From Capsicum annuum (taxonomy: Eukaryota; Streptophyta; Magnoliopsida; Solanales; Solanaceae), in contig NC_061114.1 in assembly GCF_002878395.1 (NCBI RefSeq), positions 142,157,024 to 142,221,023 on the forward strand: a stretch of 64,000 nt of DNA. Direction: 5' to 3'. Within the stretch, counting starts at the first letter, position 1; each line of letters starts with the position of its first letter. Below, piece after piece: positions 12,371 through 24,526 of the stretch. The notes under the pieces were generated by a model. That model made no database searches and was not told where the DNA came from. It saw nothing but the letters and a program-made list of their open reading frames with translations. Made by a program: the position numbers and the translations under genes.

Positions 12371-13010
12371 GTTTAGAGACATGAGCTCCAGAGAATCAGT
12401 AGCATCCCAGTATCAGCAGTCAGAGTAGTAGTGAGTCCTCATCTTTTAAGGACATTATCATTATTTTATCATCTCATTAATTAATTTATTAGTTGGAGTT
12501 AGTTGGGGACATGTCCCATTAACTCCTTAATCAAACAATTCAGTCTGTTAGAGGATTTTCAGACTAGTATGTTCAGAAAGTTATTTTAGTTATTTTAGGT
12601 ATTTCATACCCCACTAGATGTTATCCTTTATCAGATATTATGTTACAGTTTTTAAGCTTATGGTCTTTCAGTTCGTGTTTCTACATTTATATTGTATAGC
12701 ATGCAGTATATAGGTACAAATATCAGTCAGGGGTTAGCTTATGGTCCTTCAGGGTTATGAGCACCGTGTATCATTTCGGGTAACAGATTCATAGCATTAC
12801 AAACCCTGTGGCCACAAGTCTATCATGAAATACCGAAAGCCTCTTCGGTATATTTGCTAAGTATATTCCTCTCTCTAGGAGTAGCTTTGTCCTCAGAAGA
12901 TCACCATAGTAGTGAGTGTGGCATATGGGTACCATAAATTATATGTGTTCATAATTCTCTATGATATTCTCTTGAAAAACAACAACCAACAAAACAACAT
13001 CAGTCATTGC

Positions 13011-14010
13011 CATATTATTGCACAAAATAAGCTACGTTGTCCACTAAAGCTCATTGGATTATTACTTGGTGGTGTTTGGACAAAATTAGAAGTACAAAAT
13101 TTTTGGCATAGGAAGAAAATTTTTGTCATAGAAATAAAATCAAATTCAATCACCACGATCTTGGGCCATACAGGCATGATAGTGTTGCCATGATTGCGGT
13201 CCCGATGACCGCGATCGCAATAACTGAAACTAGTTTCTACCTAATTTTTAATGTCCAAAAATTAAAATTTTAAGATCAAAACATGTTCTACAACAAGTAT
13301 TTAGACTAAAAGCATTGAATAGGGCCACTAGGTACTCAATTATGCCCCTATAATGCAAAATCCATTTATAAATGCTCATACATGAAACCTATCAAGCACT
13401 TGGTGTGCAATCTTTATTTTTTGCAATTTCACACACCATTTGGGTACTCAAGACTCCCCCACTCATGTGCACTCCTTATTTTAGTAGCTAAACATCACAC
13501 AAGTACAATTTATGAAGCATTTAAGTATGAAAAACATAATATCAACACTTCCCTATAACATGCATTTTATGGCCTATTTTCCAAAAACAAAGAATAGATT
13601 CGAGGTACTTACCGGATAATTGATGCAAGAGAAATGCAAGGATGCTTTTGGAATACTCATAATTTTGGTAGAAATAGGTCCAATTAGAGAGGAAAGCTAA
13701 GGAGGAGGTGTTGAGAAGAAGTGGGTTTTAGATGGTTATAAGACTGATGTGACCTTGATCACTTTTAGGATTCCACAATCACGGGCATACGGGTGACTGC
13801 GGTTGTGGCCTCTGCCCCATGATCATGGTAACTAGGGGTATTTTTGCTCCCCTAAATTTCTCTATTTAGCTTATTTCATATTTTGACATATTTTCCCCTG
13901 TTCAATTCAGTATGAAAAAATTTCTTACTATCCCTTTTCTCAAACTCATCCAACACACTCTATAGTGCCATAAATACATTGGTTATTTAATTGACAAAAC
14001 TAAAATCTAC
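13011..14010. other. Unassigned, LTR-like sequence
   Basis: No coding sequence is recognised. A CG-rich palindromic patch at about 13195-13220 (GACCGCGATCGC) and another at about 13780-13825 resemble the arrays inside the LTRs. It could be the 3' untranslated end or LTR of element K on the minus strand, but it does not align by eye with the 5' LTR at 16486-17922. The open frame at 12912-13193 has no protein-like features. Confidence 0.35.
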
Positions 14011-14273
14011 TCAACAAAAATGAAAATAAATGATACGAGTAAATCTCAAGAAATTTGTGGGTTGCCTCACATATTATACCTTAGTTTACGTCATGGATCA
14101 ACGTACTCCTTCTTTCACAAGTTGGGTCCTCAAGGGCCCTTCATTAACTTATTTGATTTCAACATCAATCACGGATACCACTTGAAATTCCACAAGTTGT
14201 TTCTTTATTTTGCATACTCAAAAGAAGACTTCATCATCATGAACTCTAAACATCATATCACTTACCTCTAAGT

Positions 14274-15000
14274 CAACAATGGCTTTTTCGATGGACAAGA
14301 AAGGTCGACAAAGAATAATGGGAACCTATCGGTTTATTTAACAATCTAAAACTATGAAGTCCATTGGAAGTATAAATTTGTACACTTTGACTAGAATATC
14401 AAATAAAATCCTAACCGGCCTCTTGATAGACCAATCCACCATTTAAAGTCTCATAGATGTTGGAGTTAGGGTGTCCAATCTAAGCTCCTTATAAATTACA
14501 AAAGGCATGAGGTTTATACTTACAACAATTTCGCATTGAGCCTTTACAAACATATGTGTTCCGATGGTACAAAGGATGGTAAAAGCTCTGGGGTCTTCCT
14601 TCATTTCCATATTTTTTCAACATATGATAGAACTACTACCATGGGTGACTTTGACCGTGTCACCTTCGATGAGCTTCTTCTTTGTCAATAACTTCTTCAT
14701 GATATTATCATATCCCGAGATCTTTTGGATTGCTTCAAGGAATGGGATATTGATAAAGGGGTTAATAAGCTTGGCCGTAAATTTCTTGAGTTATCACCCT
14801 CTTATTTTTTTTGAAGCCTTTGAGGAAATGAGGGAGGGACTTGTATTGTATGCATCACATCACTTTGTATTTTCTCATTTTCCACCTCCTCTTCATCAAC
14901 TTCCACTAGTTCTTTTTAATTTCCCTCTTTATGAGATCATGGTGGCACTTCTTTTGACATAACCTAAGGAATCTTTTCACCCGAATCTTCTTTCAAGTGA
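14274..15000 (-). pseudogene. Element K retroviral-type aspartic protease remnant
   Basis: On the minus strand the frame gives CTIGTHMFVKAQCEIVV near 14560-14510, INLMPFVIYKELRLDTPTPT near 14520-14455, and further on a decayed PIILCRPFLSIEKAIVDLE near 14330-14275. These match the order in Athila-type proteases: the active-site region, then the flap region, then a C-terminal glycine-poor loop. The region normally holding the catalytic DLGAS is disrupted. The plus-strand open frame at 14564-14962 (132 codons) lies antisense to this and is not a gene. Confidence 0.65.
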
Positions 15001-15699
15001 TCATCTAGGGTATTCCTACACCTAGTGACTATTCAAAAAACTTGAGCTTCATTCTTCAAGTTTACAATAGTGTCACTAAGAAGACCACCATTTCTGCAAG
15101 CATTAAATTGGGCGAAAATTTTCTCAATTTGAGTCTCCAATTATTTAATAGAGACTTAGAGGGACACCACGGTTTGATAAAGTTTCAAAAAATTTATTTT
15201 CATTTTAAGGACCATTTTGTTTGTTCTTTCCACACTCATTGAAATCCTTGCCAAGAAATCATTGTTATTATATTTGTTGGGGTCGATGTTTCTACCATAT
15301 TAGTTCTTTTCCCAATCATGAGGGGGCACGTACTAATCATAATCACGATCTCTATCCCTCAAATCACGGTAATGTTGACAGTCCATCAAACCTTGATTCC
15401 CACCTTACCTTTTATAGGCGGGGCAGGAACCCCCTAAATAATTTACCAAATACCCAATCTCCTCATCAAGATTCCGGTCCTATTCTCCATCATAGTCCTT
15501 GGATGCCACGACATTACCGCCTTTATGTGTTAACCCATCACATGTTTTGTCAAAAGCTCCAATTCTGTCATTATTTCTTCCATATTCTCCTCTCTTTTCT
15601 TATCCCACTTACATTTTTCATGTCAACCACGGAGGTAGTAGGAGACCCTTTTGGAACTTTGGCATCCTAGGTATGCAATCCTAAGTTTTTCTTGTTAAT

Positions 15700-16380
15700 A
15701 TCCTCAAGTAAATTTGAAACCACATGATAATTAAACTTCACAATAGAGCCCCACGCCACATAGTCAACCACAACTTTTTTGAGCGGATCAAGAGCGCGGT
15801 AGAAGATTTATAGAAGCATATTCTTTGGGACCTTGTGGTTTTGACATTGTGTTAGTTTTTTGATGAATCTTTCCAACACATCATACAAAGTTTCTATGCT
15901 CAATTCCCTATAGTTGATGCTCTCATCCCTTAATTAGTGAATTTTGGACAGTGGGAAATACTGATCAAGAAAGGTCATGGTGAGTTCATCCCATGAAGTT
16001 ATTAACCTAGATGAAAGATATCTAATCTGTAGGACCACTTCACCCATTAGAGAAATCAGGAAAAGAGGAAGCTGAATAGACTCTTGGGTTATGTGTGCAA
16101 TATCCAAGGGTGCACACACTTCAATAAAGTTTTTCAAATACAAGTTGGGGTCGTCCTAGGCTCTACCACCAAAAAGTCCCTTCATTTGTAGCATATACAA
16201 CATGACGTTTGTGACATGAAAAAAATTGTTCCCATGAATAGGTAGGATAAAAATAGAACTTGATCAGACAATATCATTAAGTTTCTCCTTGTCATCAAGC
16301 GAGCCATCGAAAGACCCAGCTTGACAAGCATTGATACCCGTGGTTCTGTTTATGCAACAGAGATCACCTAGAAGGTATAA
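15700..16380 (-). pseudogene. Element K gag remnant
   Basis: The minus-strand frame 16143-15934 reads MYLKNFIEVCAPLDIAHIT, then QESIQLPLFLISLMGEV, then SRLITSWDELTMTFLDQYFP. This is the usual order of Athila/Tat-type retrotransposon gag (helix with F-E-I-C, a S-I-R-L-x-L-F-x-F-S-L segment, then ITSWDEL and a FFP tail). It is one of the clearest protein matches in the window, though short and with no intact start. The plus-strand frames at 15221-15684 are antisense to the gag-protease linker and are not genes. Confidence 0.8.
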
Positions 16381-16465
16381 AAAATATCATCCAAAATAAA
16401 TATAAATAACTATGGGTATGCCCAAGTAAGAATAAATAGCACACAAGTGAAAAATAAATTTCACA

Positions 16466-16482
16466 CTCCGACAATGGCTCCA
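16466..16482 (-). other. Primer binding site of element K (tRNA-Asp type)
   Basis: In element sense it reads TGGAGCCATTGTCGGAG, close to the Athila/Tat primer site TGGCGCCGTTGCCGGGG. It starts 3 bp from the LTR end. Confidence 0.75.
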
Positions 16483-16485
16483 TTT

Positions 16486-17922
16486 TAGTACGACTCACCT
16501 ATACCATGTAAAGTGGTAGAGGATGGTCATAGTCAGTATCCCAACTTTTATTGAGGTCATATCCACAAGCAATGAAAATTAGAGTTCTAGTCTTTTTGGC
16601 CTTAACTCTTATTAAGAAAACACCCGAAGTAAAAATAAAGTAAAAAGCGTGATTAAAATAAAAAGGGGGGGGGGGGTCTTTGTGAGAATATTTGTCACTA
16701 TGGATTTAATTCCACAAAATACTCAACAATTTTAATTTAACTTTGATACGGAGATTTGTTGGGTTTTTGTATACCTAAGGGAAAATTAGGTATGAGTATA
16801 TGAAGATTTGATGCACATACTAGTAGATTAATAATATGGTAGGCTAGGTCTAGGACTTTTGAATCTAGTTTGTCAATACAAGCTCAAGAATTTGACTAAT
16901 TGAACCTTTCAGATACCTAACAAGTGTATAAATTATAGTCACCTATTACTTCAATTAGGTATCCCTATTTCTAGGAAAACTACCCAAGGTATAGTCAACC
17001 TCATAATCACCCATATGTCTAAGATTATGAAAGTTAGCAAACTACACCCATTAATTATTTACTAATGCATTGGTTCCCACCTCCCTATTTCAAGGATGAT
17101 GTGGATTCCAAAATTTCACCCAAACCCCTTTTTCAAGGATGGTTTAAGCTTTCAATAGTTTAGAATTTTCACCCACAAACCCATTTGGTTAATCGGAGAT
17201 TTCACCCCCAAATCCCAACCAATTTACTTAAGAAAAAGTAGAACCCACCATCAATAAACTAGCATGCACACAAATATATCACAACCCATAATTAATTGCA
17301 CCTTTGTTCAACATAATCCTAAGAAAATGAAATTTTGCTACTCACGATGAAAGGATAGAAAATTATACCATAAGGGTTGTGCAAAGCATCCATTCTTCAA
17401 GAAATTACTAAATTAAAAGTCTCTAAATCAAAATACAACTCTTGCCCAATTTAGGATATCAACTTAAAATTAAAAATATTGCTAGAATCAAGAATTCCCT
17501 ATTTAGGAAAGGGTTTTAGGCTTTTATGGAATTTGGGTCGGCTGCTAAAAATTATGAAATTAACCCTAAGTCTAATCTTCCATCACCGTAATCGCACTAT
17601 ATTGGCTGTTATTGTAGATACCACAACTTTGGGTATCTATACGCAATCTTGATTGCTAACTATCTTGACTTCCCATGATCGTGGACCTCAGACTACGATT
17701 GTGGTAACCGAGCCTTGTTCTGCATAGGGTCCTCAAGTTGTGCACTTTTCTTCTCCTCTTTGTTCCTTTTCAGTTCAATTCCACTTCCTTCATCTCATCA
17801 CTTGTATACTTGCAAAATGTGGAAATTAGTAAATTTTATCATAATGTTTTCTCATTTATTCCTTCAAATCATAGTTGTGTGCCTGAATATTAAATGCATA
17901 TGAGTTGTAAATTCACCACTCA
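16486..17922 (-). repeat. 5' LTR of element K
   Basis: This 1437-bp LTR starts in sense TGAGTGGTGAATTTACAAC at 17922 and ends GTGAGTCGTACTA at 16486. It parallels the element L LTR, which starts TGATTTGTGGTAAATTTACC and ends GTGAGCGTTATTA. A CG-containing array lies at about 17585-17715. A run of 12 G is at 16665-16676. The open frame at 17715-17903 is inside the LTR and looks non-coding. Confidence 0.7.
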
Positions 17923-18213
17923 TTATTGACCCCTCCTTCTACCTCTAATAAGTTCCACTATTTTTGGCTTAGGGGCCCTATCTTCAGCTATCTTGGACAT
18001 CATCATAACCATCTATGAATGAGTGAAACAACTGAGAGAATAAAAACCATTATATACATAACATATGATAATAAAAAAATGTGAGACTTTTCTAATCGCA
18101 TTTTATAGCCTCCTATGGATGGATATGGGCATCATCATATCCTAAAATAAGAACCAACTAAGCAGTTCCTCTTGTACCATCGTTACTAGTGAACCTAAGA
18201 CCCAATACCAAAT
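17923..18213 (-). pseudogene. Gag start and leader of a minus-strand chromovirus-like element
   Basis: A short remnant beside the LTR at 18214. The primer site is TGGTATTGGG in sense (18210-18201). Downstream in sense is a leader with AGGAGGCTATAAAATGCG, a block also present in the leaders of A and C. Then an ATG near 18010 opens MVMMMSKIAEDRAPKPKI and VELIRGRRRGQ before a stop, like the basic start of a chromovirus gag. The rest is cut off at the junction with element K (17922/17923). Confidence 0.55.
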
Positions 18214-19480
18214 TGTCATGACCCGAAAACCAGGGCATAATGACACCTACTTTAATCCCACATTAGGTAAACTAAAACCATAACCCATAATAGCATGTTA
18301 TGGGAAAACAAGCAGAATAGAGGCAAATAAGGTTAAAACAGTAATATAAGAAGAATTTAATAGAAAATACATACATTTAAAACATTCAAGAAAAGGGGAA
18401 AAGACAGAATGTAAAATAGGATCCCAAACCCTAGTACAACTAATACCAGAACCATAATACGAATATAGAACTAGGAAATTGCAAAAATATACAAGTAGTT
18501 TTCACATAAAAAAAGTTTGACTATACTTAAATAATAAGGGAAGGATTAGCTCTAGATGTTGAAAGCACACCCAAGTCCTTATCAAGATCGACGCCAATGA
18601 TGATGTCTCATACTAAGATCGGCAATAGGAAAAAATATATTGAAGAATAGTATGACTACAAAAATAGAGGATACGTAGTACTCATCATTGAATGACAAAG
18701 ATTAATAAAAAGTAAAATCATAATAAGGGGTAAATCGATACTAAGGAAAACATAAGAGGGCAAAAGATGGAACTATCAGGCTATGCTAAGAAATTCTAAG
18801 ATTGAACTAAAAAAACTCAAAAATAAAAAAAATAAAGGCTTAGATATAACCAAACTAGACGCCACATGACTAGATTGTACATATACTAAGATGAAACCCA
18901 ACCAAAATTGTGGTTGCATAACAAATAATGCAAACATAAGAACATGTATATAATATTAAAAGTGAATACTGGAAATAGTGTGAAATACTCATAACACAAA
19001 TTCCCCTCCCTCCAACTATAGACATAAAACATACTAAAGATTTTGAAATTTAATATCAATAATAGTAAATGTCAAACATTAACCAAAGATATTAGCTAAT
19101 AAGCAATAAACCTATATATCAGACTCAAATGAAAACTACAAAATAACAACCATTATAGCTAGATACTACACTAGAATTGAAACTAATAGATAATATATTG
19201 TAATACCATATGTTGGACTCAAATTAGAAATATATGAGCCATAGGTAGTAATAATTAATTGTCTAACTCAACCCAAATCTATCTAGTCACTTTCTCATTT
19301 ATAATTACCCTCCCTGTTATTTTCTGCATTTTCATAGATTTTGTCATTTAGATCTTTCCTATAGTTTCCCCAAGTTATTTTTGACTTAATAGAGCTAATA
19401 GTTCAGTTACTAAGATGTTTTTTATGTACAATCAATTATCTTTTTTCAAGACCTCAATAGTAAGAATTGGCTACTAAGCA
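18214..19480 (-). mobile_element. LTR of a minus-strand chromovirus-like element
   Basis: It begins on the plus strand with TGTCATGACCCGAAAACC directly after the primer site, the usual 3' end of a Solanaceae Ty3 LTR read backwards. The interior is AT-rich and non-coding. The high end is not sharp; similarity to the next fragment starts near 19480. It resembles in layout the LTR at 63003. I do not find the hairpin of the other LTR families here. Confidence 0.55.
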
Positions 19481-19834
19481 TAAGCTCTAGTTTAACGACC
19501 TATTATAAATATTTTGAAAGTTCCATATTCTTTGGAACATCAATAATAGTCTAGGGGGATCATTTGTTTGGATTCCAAGGCCTGCTAACTCATTTTAGGC
19601 TACTAGTGAAATTTTAGTAAAAGTGGCCCTTTGGTTTGGGCCAACTTTCCATCAAAATAACTTTAAAAGTTAATTCAAATAGTGTCATTAAGTAAGGTAA
19701 GTCAAATTTGATAGGTTAGTATAGTTCATTTGCCTTTATGGGATTCTAAACAAATCTAGAGTGGTTGATAAAAAATTGGTATTTTCCAAGTTCTAACAGA
19801 TGCATCCACTAAAACAAATATTTGGTTTGTTTAG
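19481..19834 (+). repeat. LTR fragment related to 44530-46102
   Basis: It contains ATTCCAAGGCCTGCTAACTC and GGCCCTTTGGTTTGGGCC, similar to TCCCAAGGCTTTCAAACT and GGACCCTTGGTTTAGGTCCC at about 44780-44820. It is cut on the right by the start of element E. Confidence 0.45.
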
Positions 19835-21627
19835 TTGTAACACCCCTCATTTTTGGCCTAGAATTTGACCTATTTTTCCTACGTGTATAAACTCATATCC
19901 CATGATTTATATTTGAATATATTTTTCATGATCCTTTTCCTAGTTTGTTAAGTGCTTATGAGGATAAAAATGTTTATAGGAATCACTTAGAGCAAAGTTG
20001 AGCTAAGAGCCTTTGATTCAGTAGATTTTTTGTATTCAATTCAACATGGGTCAATATTTAGCCTTTATAACTTTATATATATATGGAATCTTTTCATATA
20101 AAGACTCACTAAATGATATACAATTGAATAAGATATCAAATGATACCAATTTTGCCTTAATCTGATACGCTAACAAAAAGTTATGACTATTTTTGTGAGA
20201 AACAGTAAGCCTCTGTGATAAGGCCGCAGCGGGTTGGTCTCTCCTGAAAAATAAGGTGTGCGGTATGCTGGTATCTACCCTGTAATAAGGGATTCAACAC
20301 ATAGGTTATTCCCATACTGTTTTAGCTTCCTAAGAAAGAAGGGGTAATTTCGTCCTTTTCCCTCAACCCAAGTCTTCCAAAACATGAATTATAACTCCCA
20401 AAAGGGAATTATTTTATTTTCTTTCTCAAAACAACTTAAGTAAAAACCGTCCCCTTTCCCAAGAACAATAATCCAAGATTTTTCTCTCAAGAAAACAAGT
20501 ATTCAAACTTTAATTTCAAGATTTCTATAAGAATCCATTTAACTAAGGTATGTGGGTGTTCATCAATGTGTCCCTTTCACCCATTGATCCCCAAAACCCT
20601 ATTTTTAACTTGAGAGTATTAATCTAATACTACTTGTTAAAATTAATCCATGAATCCCTTGACAAAGTAATTAAAGTCATGTTTATAAGTAAATTAAGCT
20701 ATTTCGTATTATGAGCTCTAAGATTTTAGGCCATGTTCCATTATTTTCATGTTAAATCCCTAAGTTATGAACTTAGTGATGTAATCATGTTGTTTTCTCA
20801 TGCCGAACCAATTTCCATGTTCAAATTCATGCTTCTTATTTCAGGCTAGTTTAGTTTTATAGCATGTTCAGCTTTACTTTATATTTACACACAGTATTCA
20901 TATTTTTATTGCTTCCCAGCTTTAGTTCTACTTATTCTAAAGAAGTAAAGATTTTACAAAACTAAGTGTAGTGATTCACTAGCTTATCAAATTATGTTTG
21001 TTACTCATATTTTAAGATACTTAATCTTTTAGTTGATTTTAGTTTCTTGGTGATTCTAATTGCACTTAGCATGCATATTTTAAGATTATGCATCAATTTA
21101 GTTTTACTAATTTCACTAACCCCTACTTACTCAATACATTCTAGAAGTACTGATCCACATATACGTCTATGTGCTACATTGTCTCATAATGTAGGTTCCA
21201 GTTATAGCCCACGCATCATAATCAAATAATTCACAGCTTCCAACCTGCAGGTGATAAGTTCTCTTATTTTAAGGAGTCTTGTGAATTGTATTTCATGTTC
21301 TATATTTTTATTATTCATATGTATTGATAGTGATAGTTTGAGGTATGTCCCAGCTATTAATAGTTAGTATAGTCGAGGCTTCATAGATAATCAGTTAGAG
21401 TCATTATATGTAATTAAAGATCCTTTCTTGATTTTACAATGATGTAAACTTTATCAGTATTATACTTCTTTAGACTACTATATGATCATGTTTCCACTCA
21501 AAAAATTTAGTTTTTATACAATTTAATTCAATTTTTCAAGTAGTATATCAAACCATGGGTTAGCTCGAGATCACTTGTTGTTCCAAGCACTATCTTACGA
21601 CTAGGGTGTAGTCTCAGGTCATGAAAA
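19835..21627 (+). repeat. LTR of element E
   Basis: This 1793-bp LTR starts TGTAACACCCCTCATTTT and ends GGTCATGAAA (usual end TCATGACA). Running along it are AAAAAGTTATGACTATTTT (about 20176), a short GC-rich patch (about 20215-20290), a leader with AACTAAG|GTATGTGGG (donor-like site at 20548), and the hairpin (21174-21194). The 5 bases before it are TTTAG; the matching downstream duplication was not found. Confidence 0.75.
21174..21194 (+). other. LTR hairpin copy 4
   Basis: A perfect copy with arms CTACATT and AATGTAG around the loop GTCTCAT. It lies 433 bp before the LTR end and is preceded by AGTACTGATCCACATATACG. Confidence 0.75.
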
Positions 21628-24071
21628 ACTTAGTATCAGAGCACAAAGTTGAAGTTTTGAAGGTGATAATAAAACCGTACCTAGTAGAGTCTTTTGGAAT
21701 GGTATAGAGACATCTGTACTTTTCTTCCAGAGCATACAGGGCATTTAAGAAATTTTTCCCTTCTGCGATGTCTTAGATCGTGTAGTAGAAGTGTTCTATA
21801 AGGACTTATGCAAATTCTTGCATTAATTAATTCGATCCAACTCTGCGTTATTCTTGAGGCAAGAGAAATATAATAGTATAAATCCTTACAGATAGAGTTT
21901 TCTAAGACATTCCCTAAAGATAGTTATGGGATTGCATGCAGGCTCAAAAGTATCCTAATAGTGCTCTTAAGTTTCGAAGTTTTAACTATTTTATATATGT
22001 TCATGAAAAATCGTGCACTAACCCAAAGTTAGATATGCTTTCTAATCCCTTCTAAGAACCTGATGATAACATATGACCTAGAGTTAGAATCATGAACGTA
22101 GAAGTTTAATAGTGGTAAAGTAAGGATTATGTTTATATGGATTTGGTAGATTATGTATCCATGGGGCTAGTTGTATGAAAAGTGAATAAGTAGGATTTAA
22201 ATAGCATATATAAGATTTTAAGTTTACTGATTTTAAATTAAGTATGATAATATGGGTATGACCTAGTATTGTACCTAAGGTGATATGGGATTCTAGTATA
22301 TTTATATTTTTGAGGTGTGAGTGCTTAAATAGTACCTTTGAGTATTTAAGTACGAATGAGGCTAGTAGTGTAGTATATGATGCTCTTAGCATCCAAGTTA
22401 TGAGTTATAGGTTGTTGATGTCGGATATTCAATGTAATAGTAATTCTCAAGGTTTACCAAAAAAATTAAGTATAAAGGTGTGATATTATTAGGATATAAA
22501 TACAATTAGTACAGTTTGTTAAAATTTTAGGAATTTAGATGTTTAGTGTTAGAATCTAAGTTTTAAATTGTATATGGTGTGAACTCAGGGTATGGTGATA
22601 CTCCTGAAGATTCTATGTTAGTAAGTGTTCAAGTTATTATATGATTACTAGTGGGGCTATAGAAAGCTAAGAGTTGTATCTCAAAAAGAAGTACTAGCAA
22701 CGGGTTTTACACTTTAAGGTGTAGTCTTTCAGGGTGAGTTTATTATTGATGTGTATTATTGTATCTTAGGATCTATAGTAGAGTGATGGTATTTCGTTTT
22801 AGAGTTTTTTAAAGGGGTCCATAAACTTTGAATGATTTCTTAATGCTATGGGGGAGAAGATAGAACAAAAATCCAAGTCAGTCTCTTAGATTCTAGTAGT
22901 GATCTTTGTGTATTGTATAAAATTATTAAGGGAGGAAGATGCTCGACCCATTCTTATCTCAGTGCAAAGTTTTGTACTTCAGCCATCACGGAATCTACTT
23001 ATTCTTTACATGTCATCTCTATGATCATAGCTTATATTCATGCACTATCCATTGAATCATGTATGCTTCTAATTCCTAGTATAAGGAGTTTCAGTTCACT
23101 CAGTAGTACAAATCATACTCCATGAATTTATGTACTCCAAACTTAGGTCATGTAGGTCATGACTCATGTACTCATGCTTTACAATATGTTAAGTTCCAGG
23201 TACTCATGCTACACTCCTAATGATCAGCAAAAAATTATGATTATGTCATGTATATCCTCAATTTAGATCTTTGTAATGAATTCTTATCTTTGATACTCTA
23301 TTCCTAAGGCCCCAGTTAAGTGTCAAAATTCTGCATAGTATTCTTTCATGCTCCAGGTACTCATGTTCTAACCTTTCAATTACCTCTCCTTAATGTTAAG
23401 ATAGTGGTGATGAATAATTGATGATCAATATTTTAGATAGAAGAGAGTAAATGTTTCCTTTGGTGGAAAGATTGTTTTAAGCTTTTTTTATATAAGGCTA
23501 TTAGTGTGAAGTAAGAATAAGGCCAAGCTTTTTATATATGTCATGGTTAGTTGGCAAATTTTGTGTGTGTCTTCTCTAGGATAGTGCATGGAAGTTGTTA
23601 TTGACAAGAGGTATTAAAGATTGTGGTAGAATTTCAAAGTGGGTTGGTAGACCAAAAGTTTATACGTGGATATAATGATTGGCTTGAATGTTATGTTTGT
23701 ATATAAGTGGATGGGTGCATTGTGTGCTAGTGAATGTTTAGTAAGAGGTTGAATTTAGTTGTTAAAGTGGTAAGAGGAATTATTCATGAGATGAATGATG
23801 TGAAACACGTATCAAGTATTGAATTCATGGTTTATAATAGTATTATGATGTTTCTCATTGTACCTTGTGATTTAAAGTTAGGATTGAACATGGGTAGAGT
23901 ATGTAGCTCAACTCAAGTTTTGGCTAGAGTAGTTATATGCACCTAATTATGGATTATATATATAATAAAATGAGCTTAGTATTCAAGAGGATAAGTATGG
24001 TTGAGGGAGTATTTTACAAGTGTGGCTAAGCTTGAAAGTTAGAAATTGCATTGACTAAGTACTATTAAGTT
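21628..24071 (+). mobile_element. Interior of element E, no recognisable coding
   Basis: The primer site TAGTATCAGAGC is at 21632-21643. It is followed by a leader with CCTAGTAGAGTCTTTTGGAA and GAGACATCTGTACTTTTCTT, which matches the leader of element B on the other strand (29545-29440). After about 21900 the sequence is AT-rich with no gag or pol motif on either strand. The frames at 22090-22483, 22913 and 23734 lack protein-like composition. It stops at 24071 where element B begins; no second LTR was found. This looks like the 5' half of a large non-autonomous element. Confidence 0.55.
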
Positions 24072-24505
24072 TGAATACCCCGAGACTACCCCTGGATATC
24101 ACACGGTGCTCAGGACCACAAGTGATCCCAATCTATCCCGTGTACTGGCGTAACTCATGAGCGACTGGAATAAATACATAATTCTAAAAGAATAATGCAG
24201 AAGATAAATATTTTCTTAATATGATCATTACAAAACTGTATTAAAATAATTACAACTTTGGTTATACAAAACAAAACAGGAATCAAATACATTAACTCTA
24301 CTGACTATCTATAAAGCCTCTACTAGTATTGACTATAGGTAGCTAAAACATAAACCCCAGCTATCCCAAATCAATACGTCTGAATGAAGAAAATTAAGTA
24401 CAACACAAACTCTGACTGTCTGGAACCCTTGAATCAAAAGGACTCATCACCTACTGACTGGGAGCTGCAACTGTCTTATTCTGATATGCACAGTACAACT
24501 TGTAC

Positions 24506-24526
24506 CTACATTATTAAATAATGTAG
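24506..24526 (-). other. LTR hairpin copy 5
   Basis: A perfect copy with arms CTACATT and AATGTAG; in sense the loop is ATTTAAT, and pairing can extend to 10 bp with a single central base. It lies 434 bp from the LTR 3' end. Confidence 0.75.

Larger units (their letters stand above)
10304..12801 (+). mobile_element. Element F: solo LTR of the element C family
   Basis: A 2498-bp LTR in plus orientation, starting TGTAATACCCTGAAG and ending CATAGCATTACA. It is flanked by a perfect 5-bp target duplication, AACCC at 10299-10303 and 12802-12806. No primer site, interior or second LTR is present, which fits a solo LTR left by LTR-LTR recombination. It shares with the element C LTRs the CACTGTCAGATGAGGG-type repeats (about 11690-12140), the donor-like TAAG|GTATGT (10945) and the hairpin (12350-12370). 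A CG-rich stretch lies at about 10520-10720. Joining its flanks restores the decayed ORF at 9722-13010. Confidence 0.85.
9722..13010 (-). pseudogene. Decayed plant-transposon-protein domain ORF, split by solo LTR F
   Basis: Read on the minus strand and skipping the inserted LTR, the frames resemble the 'putative plant transposon protein' domain (Pfam PF20167 as I know it), which is common in plant Ty3 elements and of unclear biochemical role. Visible pieces in order are: about 12860-12810 and 10290-10240 with IPENIMHNW and a second frame VHEFYGNLSRVSFKDPSYMA; GKVVDLG and LPNVNMGEFEEK near 10180-10100; and 9916-9722 with DIGQFRVSEIKFFNKQGG then IYLFFPSLIKELCRRVG. The last phrase is the most diagnostic. 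Frameshifts and stops break it repeatedly. Assignment is by eye only; a profile search would settle it. Confidence 0.55.
14011..17922 (-). mobile_element. Element K: Athila-like gag-protease element, minus strand
   Basis: This holds a 5' LTR (16486-17922), a tRNA-Asp type primer site (16466-16482) and a decayed gag-protease region (about 14274-16380). It ends at a GAGGCAACCCA motif (minus strand, about 14069-14058) also seen after the ORF of element J. I see no reverse transcriptase or integrase. Its LTR is almost the same length as that of element L (1437 versus 1438 bp) and starts similarly, so K and L are probably one family in opposite orientations. The 3' LTR was not located. Confidence 0.65.

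Noticed and set aside
14564..15684. Plus-strand open frames of 132 and 149 codons
   Set aside because: They lie antisense to the decayed gag-protease of element K; composition is not protein-like and no domain is visible.
16665..16676. A run of 12 G as a regulatory quadruplex
   Set aside because: A single homopolymer in an old LTR; it may also be a sequencing artefact, like the runs at 46351 and beside the N gap.
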